Of a stretch of 59,065 bases of DNA, positions 17,243 to 29,535 are shown piece by piece (within the stretch, counting starts at the first letter, position 1; the number at the start of each line of letters is the position of its first letter). Both the position numbers and the translations under genes were made by a program. Under the pieces are notes generated by a model. It ran no database searches. It was not told the origin of the DNA and saw nothing but the letters and a program-made list of their open reading frames with translations. Origin of the DNA: an uncultured Acetatifactor sp. (GTDB lineage Bacteria; Bacillota; Clostridia; Lachnospirales; Lachnospiraceae). Location of the stretch: assembly GCF_910585425.1 (NCBI RefSeq), contig NZ_CAJUCP010000013.1:1-59065 (forward strand), read 5' to 3'.

Positions 17243-18202
17243 ATGGGGATAAAAGAAATATTCAAAAAGCAAGGTGGCATAGAGCTTTTAAAAAAATACT
17301 GGAAAAGTGGAGCGCTTTTCACTGCTATTGGAGAGTTTATGCTGTTGGGAAAGAGCAGAACAGCACTTGAAATACTCCGATTATCGGCAGGGTTAAAGAC
17401 AAAGCAGAAACTGGAAAAGAAATATCAAAGAAAGTTGGAACAGTTTGATAGAGAGTATAAAGAGGGAAAAAAGAAGGCAAGCAACAAGGTTTGGGTATGC
17501 TGGTTCCAGGGGATGGAGAATGCGCCAAAACTTGTACGGAAGTGCTACGAAAGCCTACAAGAGAATTTGACTGATCGAGAGATTGTGCTGATTACATCTG
17601 AGAATATGATGGAATATGTACAGTTTCCAGAATTTATCATTGAAAAGTGGAAGAGTGGAATCATTACACATACACATATGACAGATTTGCTACGATTGGA
17701 ATTGCTGATTCAGTATGGCGGAATATGGATAGATGCAACGGTATATTGTAGTCGAAAAAGTGAAGAAATCCCAGAATACTATTTCGATTCAGATTTGTTT
17801 TTCTACCAATGCCTGAAACCTGGGAGGGATGGTCATTCCAGCTATATATCATCCTGGCTGATAAGTGCAAAAAGCAATAATCATATACTGAGGGCAGTAC
17901 AATATCTCTGCTATAAATATTGGGAAGAACATAGAGGAATGCTAGATTACTTTTTGCTCCATGATTTTATGGCTATTGTATTAGAACACTATCCAGAGGA
18001 GTGGAAGGCTATTGTGCCATCAGATAATGCAACTCCCCATATCCTTTTGCTTAGGTTGTTTGAAAGCTATGATGAAAGGATTTGGCGAGCAGTAAAAGAG
18101 CAGACACCATTCCATAAACTAAGTTATAAATTAAGTGAGTATGAGATGGATTTAAAGGATACGTACTACTCCCAGATTATATGCGTTAACTCAGGTAATT
18201 GA
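17243..18202 (+). CDS. Capsular polysaccharide synthesis glycosyltransferase (Caps_synth/DXD type)
   Basis: A 319-residue protein with the motif LLRLELLIQYGGIWIDATVY (near residues 150-170), the DXD-type sugar-binding stretch of the capsular polysaccharide synthesis family PF05704 and of Och1-like transferases. An earlier motif VWVCWFQGMENAPKLV (near 85-100) is the usual start of that domain. The 80 residues before are basic and helical and may hold the enzyme at the membrane. Donor and acceptor unknown. Confidence 0.8.
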   Translation: MGIKEIFKKQGGIELLKKYWKSGALFTAIGEFMLLGKSRTALEILRLSAGLKTKQKLEKKYQRKLEQFDREYKEGKKKASNKVWVCWFQGMENAPKLVRKCYESLQENLTDREIVLITSENMMEYVQFPEFIIEKWKSGIITHTHMTDLLRLELLIQYGGIWIDATVYCSRKSEEIPEYYFDSDLFFYQCLKPGRDGHSSYISSWLISAKSNNHILRAVQYLCYKYWEEHRGMLDYFLLHDFMAIVLEHYPEEWKAIVPSDNATPHILLLRLFESYDERIWRAVKEQTPFHKLSYKLSEYEMDLKDTYYSQIICVNSGN

Positions 18203-18267
18203 AACAGAAAAAACAATATAGTATGTGCAGTGCAAGACTGCTTAGTATGTTATGAAAGGATAGTATT

Positions 18268-19059
18268 ATGTTAAGCGTAGCTGTCGTGACTGTGACATAT
18301 AATGCAGAAGTAGGTTTGAGGAAGACAATTGAATCCGTTATAGCACAATCCTATGGGAAGCTAGAATATTGGATTATGGATGGTAAATCATCAGATGCAA
18401 CGTTAGCAATTGCCGAGGGATATAAAGCTGAGTTTGAAAAAAAGAAGATTCCTTATCAAATTATTTCCCAGTTTGATGATGGCATTTTTGATGCGATGAA
18501 TAAGAGCCTAAACTTAATTCATTCGGATTATGTTATTTTTTTGAATGCGGGAGATTTTTTCGCAGGTGCCGAAGTAGTATGCAGTATATTCAAGAATGTG
18601 AATATATATAGTGATGTTATATATGGTAACTATTATGTTTATAGCAAAAATAAAAGGAAAAGATATGTTAGCTATTCAGTATCAGAATTACCTCGACATA
18701 TGATTTGTACGCATCAAGCTATATTTACAAAAACAGAACTTTTTCGAGAACGTAATTATGATACAGAATATAAAATGACTGCAGATTATGATTTTTATTT
18801 ATATATGTATCTGCATGGAAAAACATTTAAGAAAGTAGATATTGAAATCGTTTATTTTGATATTGAGGGTGTAAGTCAACAAAAAGCAAAATTAACACAA
18901 ATGGAAAGAGTAAATTTACTGGTTAAGAACGGATGTATTGATAGTAATGAAGCAGAGAGACAAAGAAGAAAAATAAAATATATATGTTTAAGGAAAAGAT
19001 TGATTTCCAGACTTCCGGATTTCATTAGATTTTATTCTTATGAAGATATGACAGTTTAG
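18268..19059 (+). CDS. Glycosyltransferase family 2
   Basis: A 263-residue GT-A fold enzyme: VAVVTVTYNAEVGLRKTIES at the start (nucleotide-binding strand), YWIMDGKSSDAT, then a DDGIFDAMNKSL and FLNAGD motif (near residues 70-95) typical of WcaA/WaaE-like family 2 transferases. GT2 enzymes use UDP-, GDP- or dTDP-sugars and invert the linkage. AAAGGATAG lies before the ATG. Specificity unknown. Confidence 0.88.
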   Translation: MLSVAVVTVTYNAEVGLRKTIESVIAQSYGKLEYWIMDGKSSDATLAIAEGYKAEFEKKKIPYQIISQFDDGIFDAMNKSLNLIHSDYVIFLNAGDFFAGAEVVCSIFKNVNIYSDVIYGNYYVYSKNKRKRYVSYSVSELPRHMICTHQAIFTKTELFRERNYDTEYKMTADYDFYLYMYLHGKTFKKVDIEIVYFDIEGVSQQKAKLTQMERVNLLVKNGCIDSNEAERQRRKIKYICLRKRLISRLPDFIRFYSYEDMTV

Positions 19060-19078
19060 TAATGTTAAAGGAGTTTTT

Positions 19079-20059
19079 ATGCATTTATATTCGGTAGGGC
19101 GAAAAATATATCAAAAAGTTAAGAAAAATCCTGTTTTCTCTAACATTATTTTTTTGAAAGAAAAATATAATCAGTGGTTTTGGAGTGAACGTCTGGTCGA
19201 TAAGGTTATATTCAAAAGAAAGAGAAGAGAGAAAATACCGTTTATCATAAGAAGATACGCACAAAATATGGGAATTGGTTCTTATATTATATCAAATCTA
19301 TCTCAAATTGACTACGCAGAGAAGAAAGGATATAAGCCTGTAATAGATATGAAAAATTATAACGGAACGGTTGTGGATGGACATGTTGAAAATACATGGA
19401 CTCTTTTCTTTGAGCAACAAGAAGATGAATTAACAAACGCTTATAAGAGTAAAATTTATTGGTTGAGCGATGGAGAAAATAAAAATTTTTTTCCGAATGA
19501 TAGTATGTTTTTTTTAAATGATAAGAATCTGCTATTATATTGGAAGAATATATATAGAAAATATTGCTGTTTTAATAGAACGGTTAGGGATTATTCAAAT
19601 CGGGAATATAAAGAATTATTGAAGGGAAAGGGAAGAATTCTTGGTGTCCTTTGCCGCGGGACAGACTATGTTAGATTGTGCCCGAAAGGGCATCCGGTTC
19701 AACCAGATACTTCTGTGGTAATTGAGAAAGCAAAAAGGGTTATGGAAGAATTCAAATGTAATTTTATATATCTTGCTACAGAAGATTACAACGTAGAGAT
19801 TCTTTTTCGGAAGAAATTGGGCAATAAGGTAATAGTCAATAAAAGAGTATACAAGAGATATTTGGATGGATATTTGGCTAACACATTGAACGAAAGAGAA
19901 AATGACAGATATAACACTAATTTAGAATATTTATCATCGCTTTCACTGCTGTCGAAATGTGATTGTCTTATTGCGGGGCGTACTAGTGGAACAGTAGTTA
20001 CAATGTTGATGAATCAAGCATATGACTACACTTTCTTTTGGGATTTGGGTGTCTATTAA
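19079..20059 (+). CDS. Putative GT-B fucosyltransferase-like protein
   Basis: A 326-residue protein with a basic N-terminus. The segment ILGVLCRGTDYVRLCPKGHP (near residues 188-207) followed by FIYLATED (near 230) and CLIAGRTSGTVVTMLMNQA near the C-terminus resembles the donor-binding region of GT11/GT23-like fucosyltransferases (HxRRGD, then a ST-ED strand). The match is from pattern only and the family may instead be an unnamed clostridial one. It sits between other transferases and the polymerase, so a sugar-adding role is reasonable. Confidence 0.55.
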   Translation: MHLYSVGRKIYQKVKKNPVFSNIIFLKEKYNQWFWSERLVDKVIFKRKRREKIPFIIRRYAQNMGIGSYIISNLSQIDYAEKKGYKPVIDMKNYNGTVVDGHVENTWTLFFEQQEDELTNAYKSKIYWLSDGENKNFFPNDSMFFLNDKNLLLYWKNIYRKYCCFNRTVRDYSNREYKELLKGKGRILGVLCRGTDYVRLCPKGHPVQPDTSVVIEKAKRVMEEFKCNFIYLATEDYNVEILFRKKLGNKVIVNKRVYKRYLDGYLANTLNERENDRYNTNLEYLSSLSLLSKCDCLIAGRTSGTVVTMLMNQAYDYTFFWDLGVY

Positions 20060-20134
20060 TTCGGATTTTAGTGACATTTGATTAATTTGCTTTATATTTT
20101 GAGATGCAATTGTAAGAAGAAAGAGTGTGGTGGA

Positions 20135-21418
20135 ATGAGTGTGAGATTTACTGAAAGAAAAATGCTTTTTGTACTATTATTGTTTAGTGTTCTAATAAAT
20201 AACGGTTTTTTTCATATCATTAATTCGACTAGTAAAATATTGGATATGTTACAGATGGCTGTGTTTGTTATTGCCTTTATGGTGATATTAAGGATGAGGA
20301 ATAATAATGGAAAGATTGTGCACGATACAAAAGTATCCTTTTTGTATTCAATATATATTGTTTTTTTTGTTGGTTTTCAATTTTTTTATTGCTGTATTAT
20401 CAATCATGCTTCTGTTTTAGAGTTCGCAGGGAATGGCGGTGCAGCTTATATTTATGTTTTCTATTTTCCTGTAATATTAACTTATTTTTTTGTGGAGAGT
20501 GGAACTGAAAAATTATTAAACAAAATAGCTGTTATAACGATGATACTGTTGACTATAGTGGTAGTGAATACCTTTTTTAGAAACAAAATAGGGGAATCAT
20601 TATTGCCATTTTCTTATTACACTGAAACATTAGGAACCAGAAATGGGAGGATTCGAATTTGGGATTTATCAGTCTTTATGGGAATTATGGCTGTGTACTC
20701 TTTTTATAAATTTTTTGTTGCCAGGCGAAGAAAAGATAGAGGACTTTCATTGTATCTTTTGGGATTGATATTTATTTCTGTTATCTATATTGAACAAACA
20801 AGAATGGAATTATTAGCATTACTATTCACACTTACAATTATGTTTATGGTACAGATAAAAAGGAAAAGGATAAGAATGACTATATATATTTTTGGAATAC
20901 CGCTTTTTATTTGCTGCTTGTTTATTTATATTCCTCATAGTTCATTATTTCAGTCTTTTTCTACATCAGGACAGTATGGACTTCAAACGTCAGTGCGTAT
21001 CGCTGGTATATCGTATGCAATAGAACAATTTATCTCAAATCCATTTACTGGCTATGGAATGAACCTATCAGATTTTGTAATTAATCATAGTGGTATTCAA
21101 TTTCTATATAGCCATAAGGATATAGGTATTATAGGAACTTTAGGCAGATTAGGAGTGTTCTATTTTGGTGTGTATATTATTCCGATGATATATTATGGAG
21201 GGGTTTTGATAGGTATTTTAAAAGAAGTGGAGAAGCAATATACAAGACAAGAGTATAGCTTTTTAATCGGATTATATGTATATTTATTATTTACTACTAT
21301 AAGTTTATTGGTGACTGATTCGGTTAGGATTTATGCATGGCCATTTTATTTAGCACTTTTTGAGTTTTATAGAAAGCGAAATAGATGTGCGTATCTGCGC
21401 AGATTTAAGGCTGGTTGA
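20135..21418 (+). CDS. Wzy-like polysaccharide polymerase (multi-pass membrane protein)
   Basis: About 427 residues with ten or more hydrophobic segments. Mid-protein YIEQTRMELLALLFTLTIM and the extracytoplasmic loop containing NPFTGYGMNLSDF (near residue 300) are what is usually seen in Wzy/O-antigen polymerase-ligase proteins, which link lipid-carried repeat units outside the membrane. The start is uncertain: I chose ATG 20135 behind GTGGTGG; the open frame reaches 20078. The flippase gene follows 6 bases after its stop. Confidence 0.75.
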   Translation: MSVRFTERKMLFVLLLFSVLINNGFFHIINSTSKILDMLQMAVFVIAFMVILRMRNNNGKIVHDTKVSFLYSIYIVFFVGFQFFYCCIINHASVLEFAGNGGAAYIYVFYFPVILTYFFVESGTEKLLNKIAVITMILLTIVVVNTFFRNKIGESLLPFSYYTETLGTRNGRIRIWDLSVFMGIMAVYSFYKFFVARRRKDRGLSLYLLGLIFISVIYIEQTRMELLALLFTLTIMFMVQIKRKRIRMTIYIFGIPLFICCLFIYIPHSSLFQSFSTSGQYGLQTSVRIAGISYAIEQFISNPFTGYGMNLSDFVINHSGIQFLYSHKDIGIIGTLGRLGVFYFGVYIIPMIYYGGVLIGILKEVEKQYTRQEYSFLIGLYVYLLFTTISLLVTDSVRIYAWPFYLALFEFYRKRNRCAYLRRFKAG

Positions 21419-21424
21419 TACTAA

Positions 21425-22858
21425 ATGAAAAAATCTATAGCTGTAAATATAATATTTAATGTTTCATATAAATTGCTTAATATATTATTTCCGATGGTGA
21501 CGTCGGTGTATTTGGCTAGGGTACTGGGACCATTATATATAGGAAAAGTGTCATATGCACAGAACATTTTATCTTATTTTATAGTCGTTGCCTCCTTGGG
21601 AATTCCTACTTATGGAATGCGTGAGATTGCTAGAGTAGCAGGTGAAAAAAAACAGGAGAATAGATTATTTACTGAATTATTTCTTTTAAGTGCAATTTCT
21701 ACCATACTTTGTAGCATTGTTTTTACATCAATGATTTTTTTGATTGGAAGATTCAAAAGTGAAATAGAGTTATACTTATGTGTGGGATTGTCCTTATATA
21801 TGAATATATTCAATATTGATTGGTACTTTGCAGGAAATGAGGAATATGCTTATATTACAGTTCGTAGTGCGATTATAAAATTATTGTCGTTAGTTGGAAT
21901 TTTTACATTAGTAAAAACACAATCTGATTATGTAATCTATGCATTTATTACAAGTGTGGCGACAACAGGTAATTATTTATTTAATGTATTCAGTCTTAGG
22001 AAACGTATTAAGCTTAAGTTCCAAAAGATTAATGTAAAAAGGCATCTGAAATCAGTGTTAATTTTATTATTAACATTACTTGCTACAGATTTATATAATC
22101 AGATAGACGTGACAATGCTTGGGATATGGTGTACAGATGAAGTAGTCGGTTACTATTCAAATGGAATTAAAATAATAAGAATTATTAATTCAGTGACAAC
22201 TGCTATCAGTGCTACGATAATTCCGAGAATGTGTATATATCATAAGGATAATAAAAACGCTGAATTTGAAAAGCTATTTAGGAATACATTTAACATAATA
22301 TGTATTATAATTCTTCCTGCAGCAGTTAGCCTGGCCATCATGAGTAAAGAAATAGCAGTGTTTTTCTGGGGAGAAGTCTTCCTACCAACAGCATCAATAC
22401 TATTAATCCTTTCTCCAATATTAATAGTGATAGGAATCTCATATTTGACTGGATCTATTATATTGACTGCTACAAATAATGAAAGATGTTTAATGTATGC
22501 AACAGCATTTGGAGCAATTACAAATGTTTGCTTAAATGTACTTTTAATTAATAATATGGGAATGAATGGAGCAGCGATTGCATCTGTAGCAAGTGAATTA
22601 GTGGTTTTTGTCATTCATTTTCATTTTTCTAAATCATATGTAAAAATAAATATGGATAGAGCAAATATTATTTCTATTGTAATTGCGTTATCTGCTATGG
22701 TTTTGACATTGCAAGTGAATAAGATTTTATTCTCAACCTATTTTTTCAGAATAGTTTTTGACATAATATTGGGTGGAATGTCTTATTTTATATTTCTATA
22801 TTGGTTGGGAAATACGACAATGAGAAATTTGATTAACACAATAAAACCTAAACGATAA
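21425..22858 (+). CDS. Wzx-type polysaccharide flippase
   Basis: A 477-residue, 12-14 helix protein of the polysaccharide transporter (PST/MOP) family that moves undecaprenyl-linked repeat units across the membrane. Family marks: NVSYKLLNILFPMVTSVYLA at the start, LGIPTYGMREIAR, NIDWYFAGNEEYAYI and TDLYNQIDVTMLG. Together with the Wzy-like gene before it this defines a Wzx/Wzy-dependent pathway. Confidence 0.9.
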   Translation: MKKSIAVNIIFNVSYKLLNILFPMVTSVYLARVLGPLYIGKVSYAQNILSYFIVVASLGIPTYGMREIARVAGEKKQENRLFTELFLLSAISTILCSIVFTSMIFLIGRFKSEIELYLCVGLSLYMNIFNIDWYFAGNEEYAYITVRSAIIKLLSLVGIFTLVKTQSDYVIYAFITSVATTGNYLFNVFSLRKRIKLKFQKINVKRHLKSVLILLLTLLATDLYNQIDVTMLGIWCTDEVVGYYSNGIKIIRIINSVTTAISATIIPRMCIYHKDNKNAEFEKLFRNTFNIICIIILPAAVSLAIMSKEIAVFFWGEVFLPTASILLILSPILIVIGISYLTGSIILTATNNERCLMYATAFGAITNVCLNVLLINNMGMNGAAIASVASELVVFVIHFHFSKSYVKINMDRANIISIVIALSAMVLTLQVNKILFSTYFFRIVFDIILGGMSYFIFLYWLGNTTMRNLINTIKPKR

Positions 22859-22907
22859 TATGATTATTAAAGAAGAGTAGATTTTTATTTTATACAAAAT
22901 ATATTGT

Positions 22908-24433
22908 GTGAGGTCTGTTATAGTGACAAAAAAGGAAAAACTAATATTATTCATATATAGCATGCTTCTGTTTGGCGCTACATATATTTTATATACACAA
23001 GTAAAGCCTATAATGGTGTGCGACCCAGACGATTGGACATATATTTCAAGTATTAGATATGCAATTCCGCTTTGGAAGGATTGGAATCCATCCAAGGTAC
23101 TTCCAGAAACCTTAATGGGACTTTGTGGATATTTCTCTGCATATGTTAAACATCCTATTATAGGAGACTATATCTTATCGTTTACATATGTTTATGCGTT
23201 TGTAGTTTCATTATTTATTGGGATTTATATAATAGCAATATTGCTTTTTATTAGAAAAATTTTTGATGCGACAATTCAATGCAGCTTAGCCTGTTCGCTT
23301 ATAGCGTATTTTCTGCACTTTCTTTTTATGTTAAATAGAGATACGAACAATCTTTTCATGCTGACTGCAAGTAACCTTAACTGTTTCTTAAACTACACAA
23401 TACCTGTATTATTTTGCTTTATAGTAACCTTATATTTTATGCAAAAATTCTTATTTAATATCAATAGCCTTTTTTTGAATGAGAATTTAAATGGTGAAAG
23501 AAATTGCGAATCATGGAACTATTATAAGATAGGAACAATTGCTTTTGTTATATATTTAGCAATATTTTCAAACATGGTCTGTAATATTATTATTATAGCG
23601 CCATTTATATACATGTTCAGCACAACTATTTTGAAGCAAATTAAAACTGATGGAATCAAAAAAGTGATATGCTTATCCAATATTAAAAGATATTGTTTTT
23701 TTATATATTCATTCCTATTAGAATTAATATGTTTAATATTTGAATATAATGGTGGTCGTGCTCAAGACTTAAGTTTTGACGCGGACTTTGCATTTGGTGA
23801 TATAATGATTGATGTTAAATACATCTGGATAAATATAAATAAAAAAATTGCAATAACATGTGTAGTAGCAATTTGTTATGCAATACTTACATATATTTAT
23901 AGGAAAAGAAAGGGGATAGCAAATAATACTGATAATACATATATAAAAGCATTAAAAATAATGTTATTTTCTTTTGGATTGACATTGATTTACATGGTAT
24001 TGCTTTATGTCAGAATCGGACAACATAAACTGCAACGTTCAGAAAATATTTTTGTAATATATGCTTGGGGGGCGCTGCAATTGCTATTTCACTTGGATAT
24101 ATTCTGACTCTACATAGGAAGATATGGATATGTATACCTCTAATTTTGTATGTTATGATAACGACTACTATATTTGGAAATTATAAACAATCTATCTCAT
24201 ATTATGGGGGTAATACAGAATTGTGTTATTTAGTGAACAATAATATAGTTGAGCAGTATAAACAAGCCGAATATATGGGATTGAAGGAATTTATATTGCA
24301 TGTTCCAGAAGCTTTGGGAAATTATGATTTTACAGCTGATCGTATTTCGAACACGCTATATAAGCATGGAATAATTAATAAGAGAATACAAGCAACTATG
24401 GTAGTAGAACCAATAGATTACTTTTATAAGTGA
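22908..24433 (+). pseudogene. Multi-pass membrane protein of the polysaccharide locus, frameshifted at a G tract
   Basis: Two frames join into one protein of about 508 residues: 22908 to about 24072 (then out of frame, stop at 24107) and about 24066-24433. The switch lies at a run of six G at 24067-24072; seven G would restore a continuous reading YAWGGAAIAISLGYIL. The protein has about ten hydrophobic helices; the acidic motif CDPDDWTY after the first helix resembles the catalytic loop of GT-C glycosyltransferases that use lipid-linked sugars, so a side-branch transferase is possible. It could be a true mutation, slipped-strand phase variation, or a sequencing error. Confidence 0.65.
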
Positions 24434-24582
24434 AATATATATTTTGGCTATTGCGGAAAAGCTATCATGAGTTTTCAATAAAAGATAAATCTACATCTAT
24501 ACTTGTGAGTTGAAAGTTTGTACCACTACAAAACAATAGAATCCCACTGATTATCCAGCTCATTCTGCCACTCCTGAATTAT

Positions 24583-24984
24583 ATGTCATATGATGGATAT
24601 GACCATATGGTATGGGATGCATATTACATCTTCGATGACGAGAAGAAGCAGCTCCAGCGTGTAAAGCGAAAGGATGTGGGATATTCTGCTATCCAATATG
24701 TTTATGGAGAACAGGGCAAAAGAGAAAGCAAACAGTATTTGGATGAAGACGGAAATCTTGTAATGCATAAGGAGAACGGCTATGCGGAATGCAGATGGTT
24801 TTATAACGAAATGGGACAACTGGAATATATACAGTATCTTGATGAGAACCAGGAACCAATCAATAAACCGGAAGGATATGCAAAAAAAGAATATATCTAT
24901 AATGCAGGGGGAAATAATGTAGATTGGATATGGTACGATTCATCTGGCAATGAGGTAATGCGGAAATATACTCCTTTTTGGTAA
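24583..24984 (+). CDS. Fragment with three GYA/YDxxG-type repeats
   Basis: A 133-residue reading frame (open from 24514, no binding site before the ATG, so probably the tail of a longer lost gene). It consists of three imperfect repeats of about 32 residues, each with a GYA/GYS start, an aromatic Y-x-Y/F-Y middle and a YLDEDGN or YDSSGNE end. Such repeats are found at the C-terminus of some clostridial membrane proteins of polysaccharide loci; this is recollection and not tested. The stop codon lies within the terminator stem. The 148 bases before it show nothing else. Confidence 0.45.
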   Translation: MSYDGYDHMVWDAYYIFDDEKKQLQRVKRKDVGYSAIQYVYGEQGKRESKQYLDEDGNLVMHKENGYAECRWFYNEMGQLEYIQYLDENQEPINKPEGYAKKEYIYNAGGNNVDWIWYDSSGNEVMRKYTPFW

Positions 24985-25028
24985 GAAGCAAGATATGGAA
25001 ATTCTTACCGAAAAGGAGTTATTTTCTT
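24970..25028 (+). terminator. Strong terminator at the end of the polysaccharide locus
   Basis: ACTCCTTTTTGGTAAGAA pairs with TTCTTACCGAAAAGGAGT (one mismatch or bulge) across a loop of about 15 bases, followed by TATTTTCTT. The stem is long enough to end transcription on both strands. Confidence 0.8.
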
Positions 25029-25183
25029 AAAAGATGCTTTCAGGGATATCCTGCAGAAAGCCATGGAGGCGGAGACGAGTGTAACGCTTGGCCGCAATCT
25101 TGCGCGAGGGGCAGAAGGTCGATAATTCTATGGATACCAATATTCAGTATGACCAACTAACTTTGGAAAGAACCACTTTCTCC

Positions 25184-25370
25184 TTGACAAACCCCCTCCC
25201 ATATACTATCCTATATCTAAAGCAAGAAATCTAAGCTTCTGTTTCTTTCTGATGTTGAATGGCATCTCTGCCGTTTTTCACTGGAAAAAGCGCAACCAAA
25301 ACACCAAAACAAAAGCGGCCGGGATGAGGAAGAGTAGCCCGCGACTCCCTGCCGGAGAGGAGGAAAGTCA
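25184..25370 (+). promoter_or_regulatory. Repeated promoter/leader module, copy 0 (ahead of Rpn gene)
   Basis: TTGACA at 25184-25189 and TATCCT at 25207-25212 with 17 bases between. The following leader contains the block GGCATCTCTGCCGTTTTTCACTGGAAA, which in shortened form (TCTGC-GTTTTTCACTGGAAA) recurs in copies near 37.8, 39.4 and 41.6 kb. GAGAGGAGGAAAG at the end is the ribosome binding site of the gene at 25371. The 150 bases between the terminator and this promoter show nothing I can name. Confidence 0.65.
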
Positions 25371-26399
25371 ATGGGACTGCAGAACGAATCAATGCTGTCC
25401 TACCTGGAGGACAACCAGAGGTTCGCCGACCTGTTCAACCAGCTGTATTTTAAGGGAAAGCAGATAGTGGACGCCGACAGGCTGGGGGAAGCGTCGGAGA
25501 CCTACCGCGGGAAGCCGGGGGAGAAGGACAGCGGGAGGATAAGGGACATCAAGAAGCGCCTGAAGTCCGGCCGGGAACTGAAGGTACTGGCTGTGGAGAG
25601 CCAAAGCGAGATAAGCTACATCATGCCCTGGCGGGTCATGGACTACGACTGCCGGGAATACGGCCGGCAGATCAGGGAGGCCCAGAGGGCCAACGAAGCC
25701 CTGGACAAAGCTGGGGAGAAGGTCTACGCGGATGCCGGGGAGCGGCTGTGCAAGGTGCGGAAGGAGGAGCGTTTCTCCCCGGTCTACACGCTCTGCCTGT
25801 ACCATGGGGAGGAGGCCTGGGACGGCCCCAGGAGCCTGAAGGACATGATGGACTTCGGAGACGAGGAACCGGAAGAGGGCGACAGGCAGGATTGGGAGGA
25901 GTGCTTTGCGGACTATCCCATGCGCCTGGTCAGTGCCTGCGAGCCCATGGACTGCTCCGGATTCCGTACATCCCTGCGGGACTTGTTCGAAATCCTGCCC
26001 TACCGCAGGGACAAGGAGCGGCTGAAGGAGCTCCTGGAAAGCAATCCCTCCTACCGGAGGATGGACGAAGAGACCGCGAGGACGATCAGCGTCCTGATGG
26101 GAATAAAGAATTTTGGCGAAAACGAAGAGCGGTTTAAGACAGAGGAGGGATATGATATGTGCCAGGCCATACGCGAAATGATGGAGGACAGCAGACAGGA
26201 AGGGATTGCGGAAGGAGAAGCCCGTGGAGAAGCCCGTGGTGAGGCTCGCGGGGAAATCAAGGGAAGCGCCAGCCAGATAATCGAGATTATAGACAATATA
26301 AGGAAAGAGCTCCACTGCTCCCTGGAAAAGGCCTGCATAGTAGGCGGCAAGACCCAGGCCGAGTACCGTCAGGCGAAGGCTATATGCGGAAAGCCGTGA
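25371..26399 (+). CDS. Rpn family recombination-promoting nuclease / PD-(D/E)XK transposase-like protein
   Basis: A 342-residue protein of the Rpn/YhgA-like group: PD-(D/E)XK nucleases that raise RecA-independent recombination and are scattered in many paralogs in gut bacteria. Visible marks: ELKVLAVESQSEISYIMPWR (near residues 66-85, carrying the E-x-Q-like core), FSPVYTLCLYHGEEAWDGP (near 136-155), and a C-terminal tail with the repeated GEARGEARGEARGE stretch (near 278-293) as is usual in the family. A fragment of a sister gene lies at 41717-41890. It has its own repeated promoter module and ends 243 bases before alaS. Confidence 0.8.
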   Translation: MGLQNESMLSYLEDNQRFADLFNQLYFKGKQIVDADRLGEASETYRGKPGEKDSGRIRDIKKRLKSGRELKVLAVESQSEISYIMPWRVMDYDCREYGRQIREAQRANEALDKAGEKVYADAGERLCKVRKEERFSPVYTLCLYHGEEAWDGPRSLKDMMDFGDEEPEEGDRQDWEECFADYPMRLVSACEPMDCSGFRTSLRDLFEILPYRRDKERLKELLESNPSYRRMDEETARTISVLMGIKNFGENEERFKTEEGYDMCQAIREMMEDSRQEGIAEGEARGEARGEARGEIKGSASQIIEIIDNIRKELHCSLEKACIVGGKTQAEYRQAKAICGKP

Positions 26400-26558
26400 C
26401 AATTCGGACGAACAACAGAGAAAAAGTCACATAAGAAACACAGTAAAGATATCGGCTCCCGGCTCAGCCCTCTGCGCCGACGGGAAGACAGCCAGCAAGG
26501 ATTCCGGCAAGGATTTTCCCCGTCTCCCCCAAAATCTACTATACAAAATAAAAATAAG

Positions 26559-26642
26559 TGCTATAATAGACGCTAGGAAAAAACAAGCATCCAAAGCCCC
26601 CGCATCCCAAAGGGGCTTTCGATAAACCGGGAGGAAGAACAC
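26559..26642 (+). promoter_or_regulatory. alaS: alaS promoter and leader
   Basis: An extended -10 (TG at 26559-26560, one base, TATAAT at 26562-26567) with no good -35. The leader then has a small hairpin, AAAGCCCC with GGGGCTTT, with no T-run behind it, and a GGGAGGAAG binding site. I saw no T-box consensus (AGGGTGG), so T-box control is not supported. Bases 26400-26558 hold nothing else that I can name. Confidence 0.5.
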
Positions 26643-29297
<2,655 letters not shown>

Positions 29298-29338
29298 AAG
29301 GACTACACGCAGTCGTCAACAGACATCGGCATCAATGA

Positions 29339-29369
29339 AACAGGGCTATCGGTTTTCGATAGCCCTGTT
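29339..29369 (+). terminator. Terminator after alaS
   Basis: A perfect 13-bp stem, AACAGGGCTATCG with CGATAGCCCTGTT, closed by a 5-base loop. A weak T-rich run (ATCGCTCTTTCC) follows. Confidence 0.75.
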
Positions 29370-29535
29370 ATCGCTCTTTCCATATTATAGCAAAAGACAC
29401 TGGAACCATAAAGTGTTTTGGCGGTATGGTATGAAAATCTGTATTGAAAGATGATTATTTTTTGACTATTGGGCATACTGAGGGTGAGGAAACAAACTTA
29501 CAGATTGCAGAAAGATGCAAAAGAGAGGTGTCGAA

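Noticed and set aside
25389..26402. 337-residue minus-strand frame over the Rpn gene
   Set aside because: Shadow of the plus-strand gene, which has the family motifs and its own promoter module.
26403..26642. T-box riboswitch ahead of alaS
   Set aside because: No AGGGTGG-type T-box sequence and no antiterminator/terminator pair with T-run; only a small GC hairpin.
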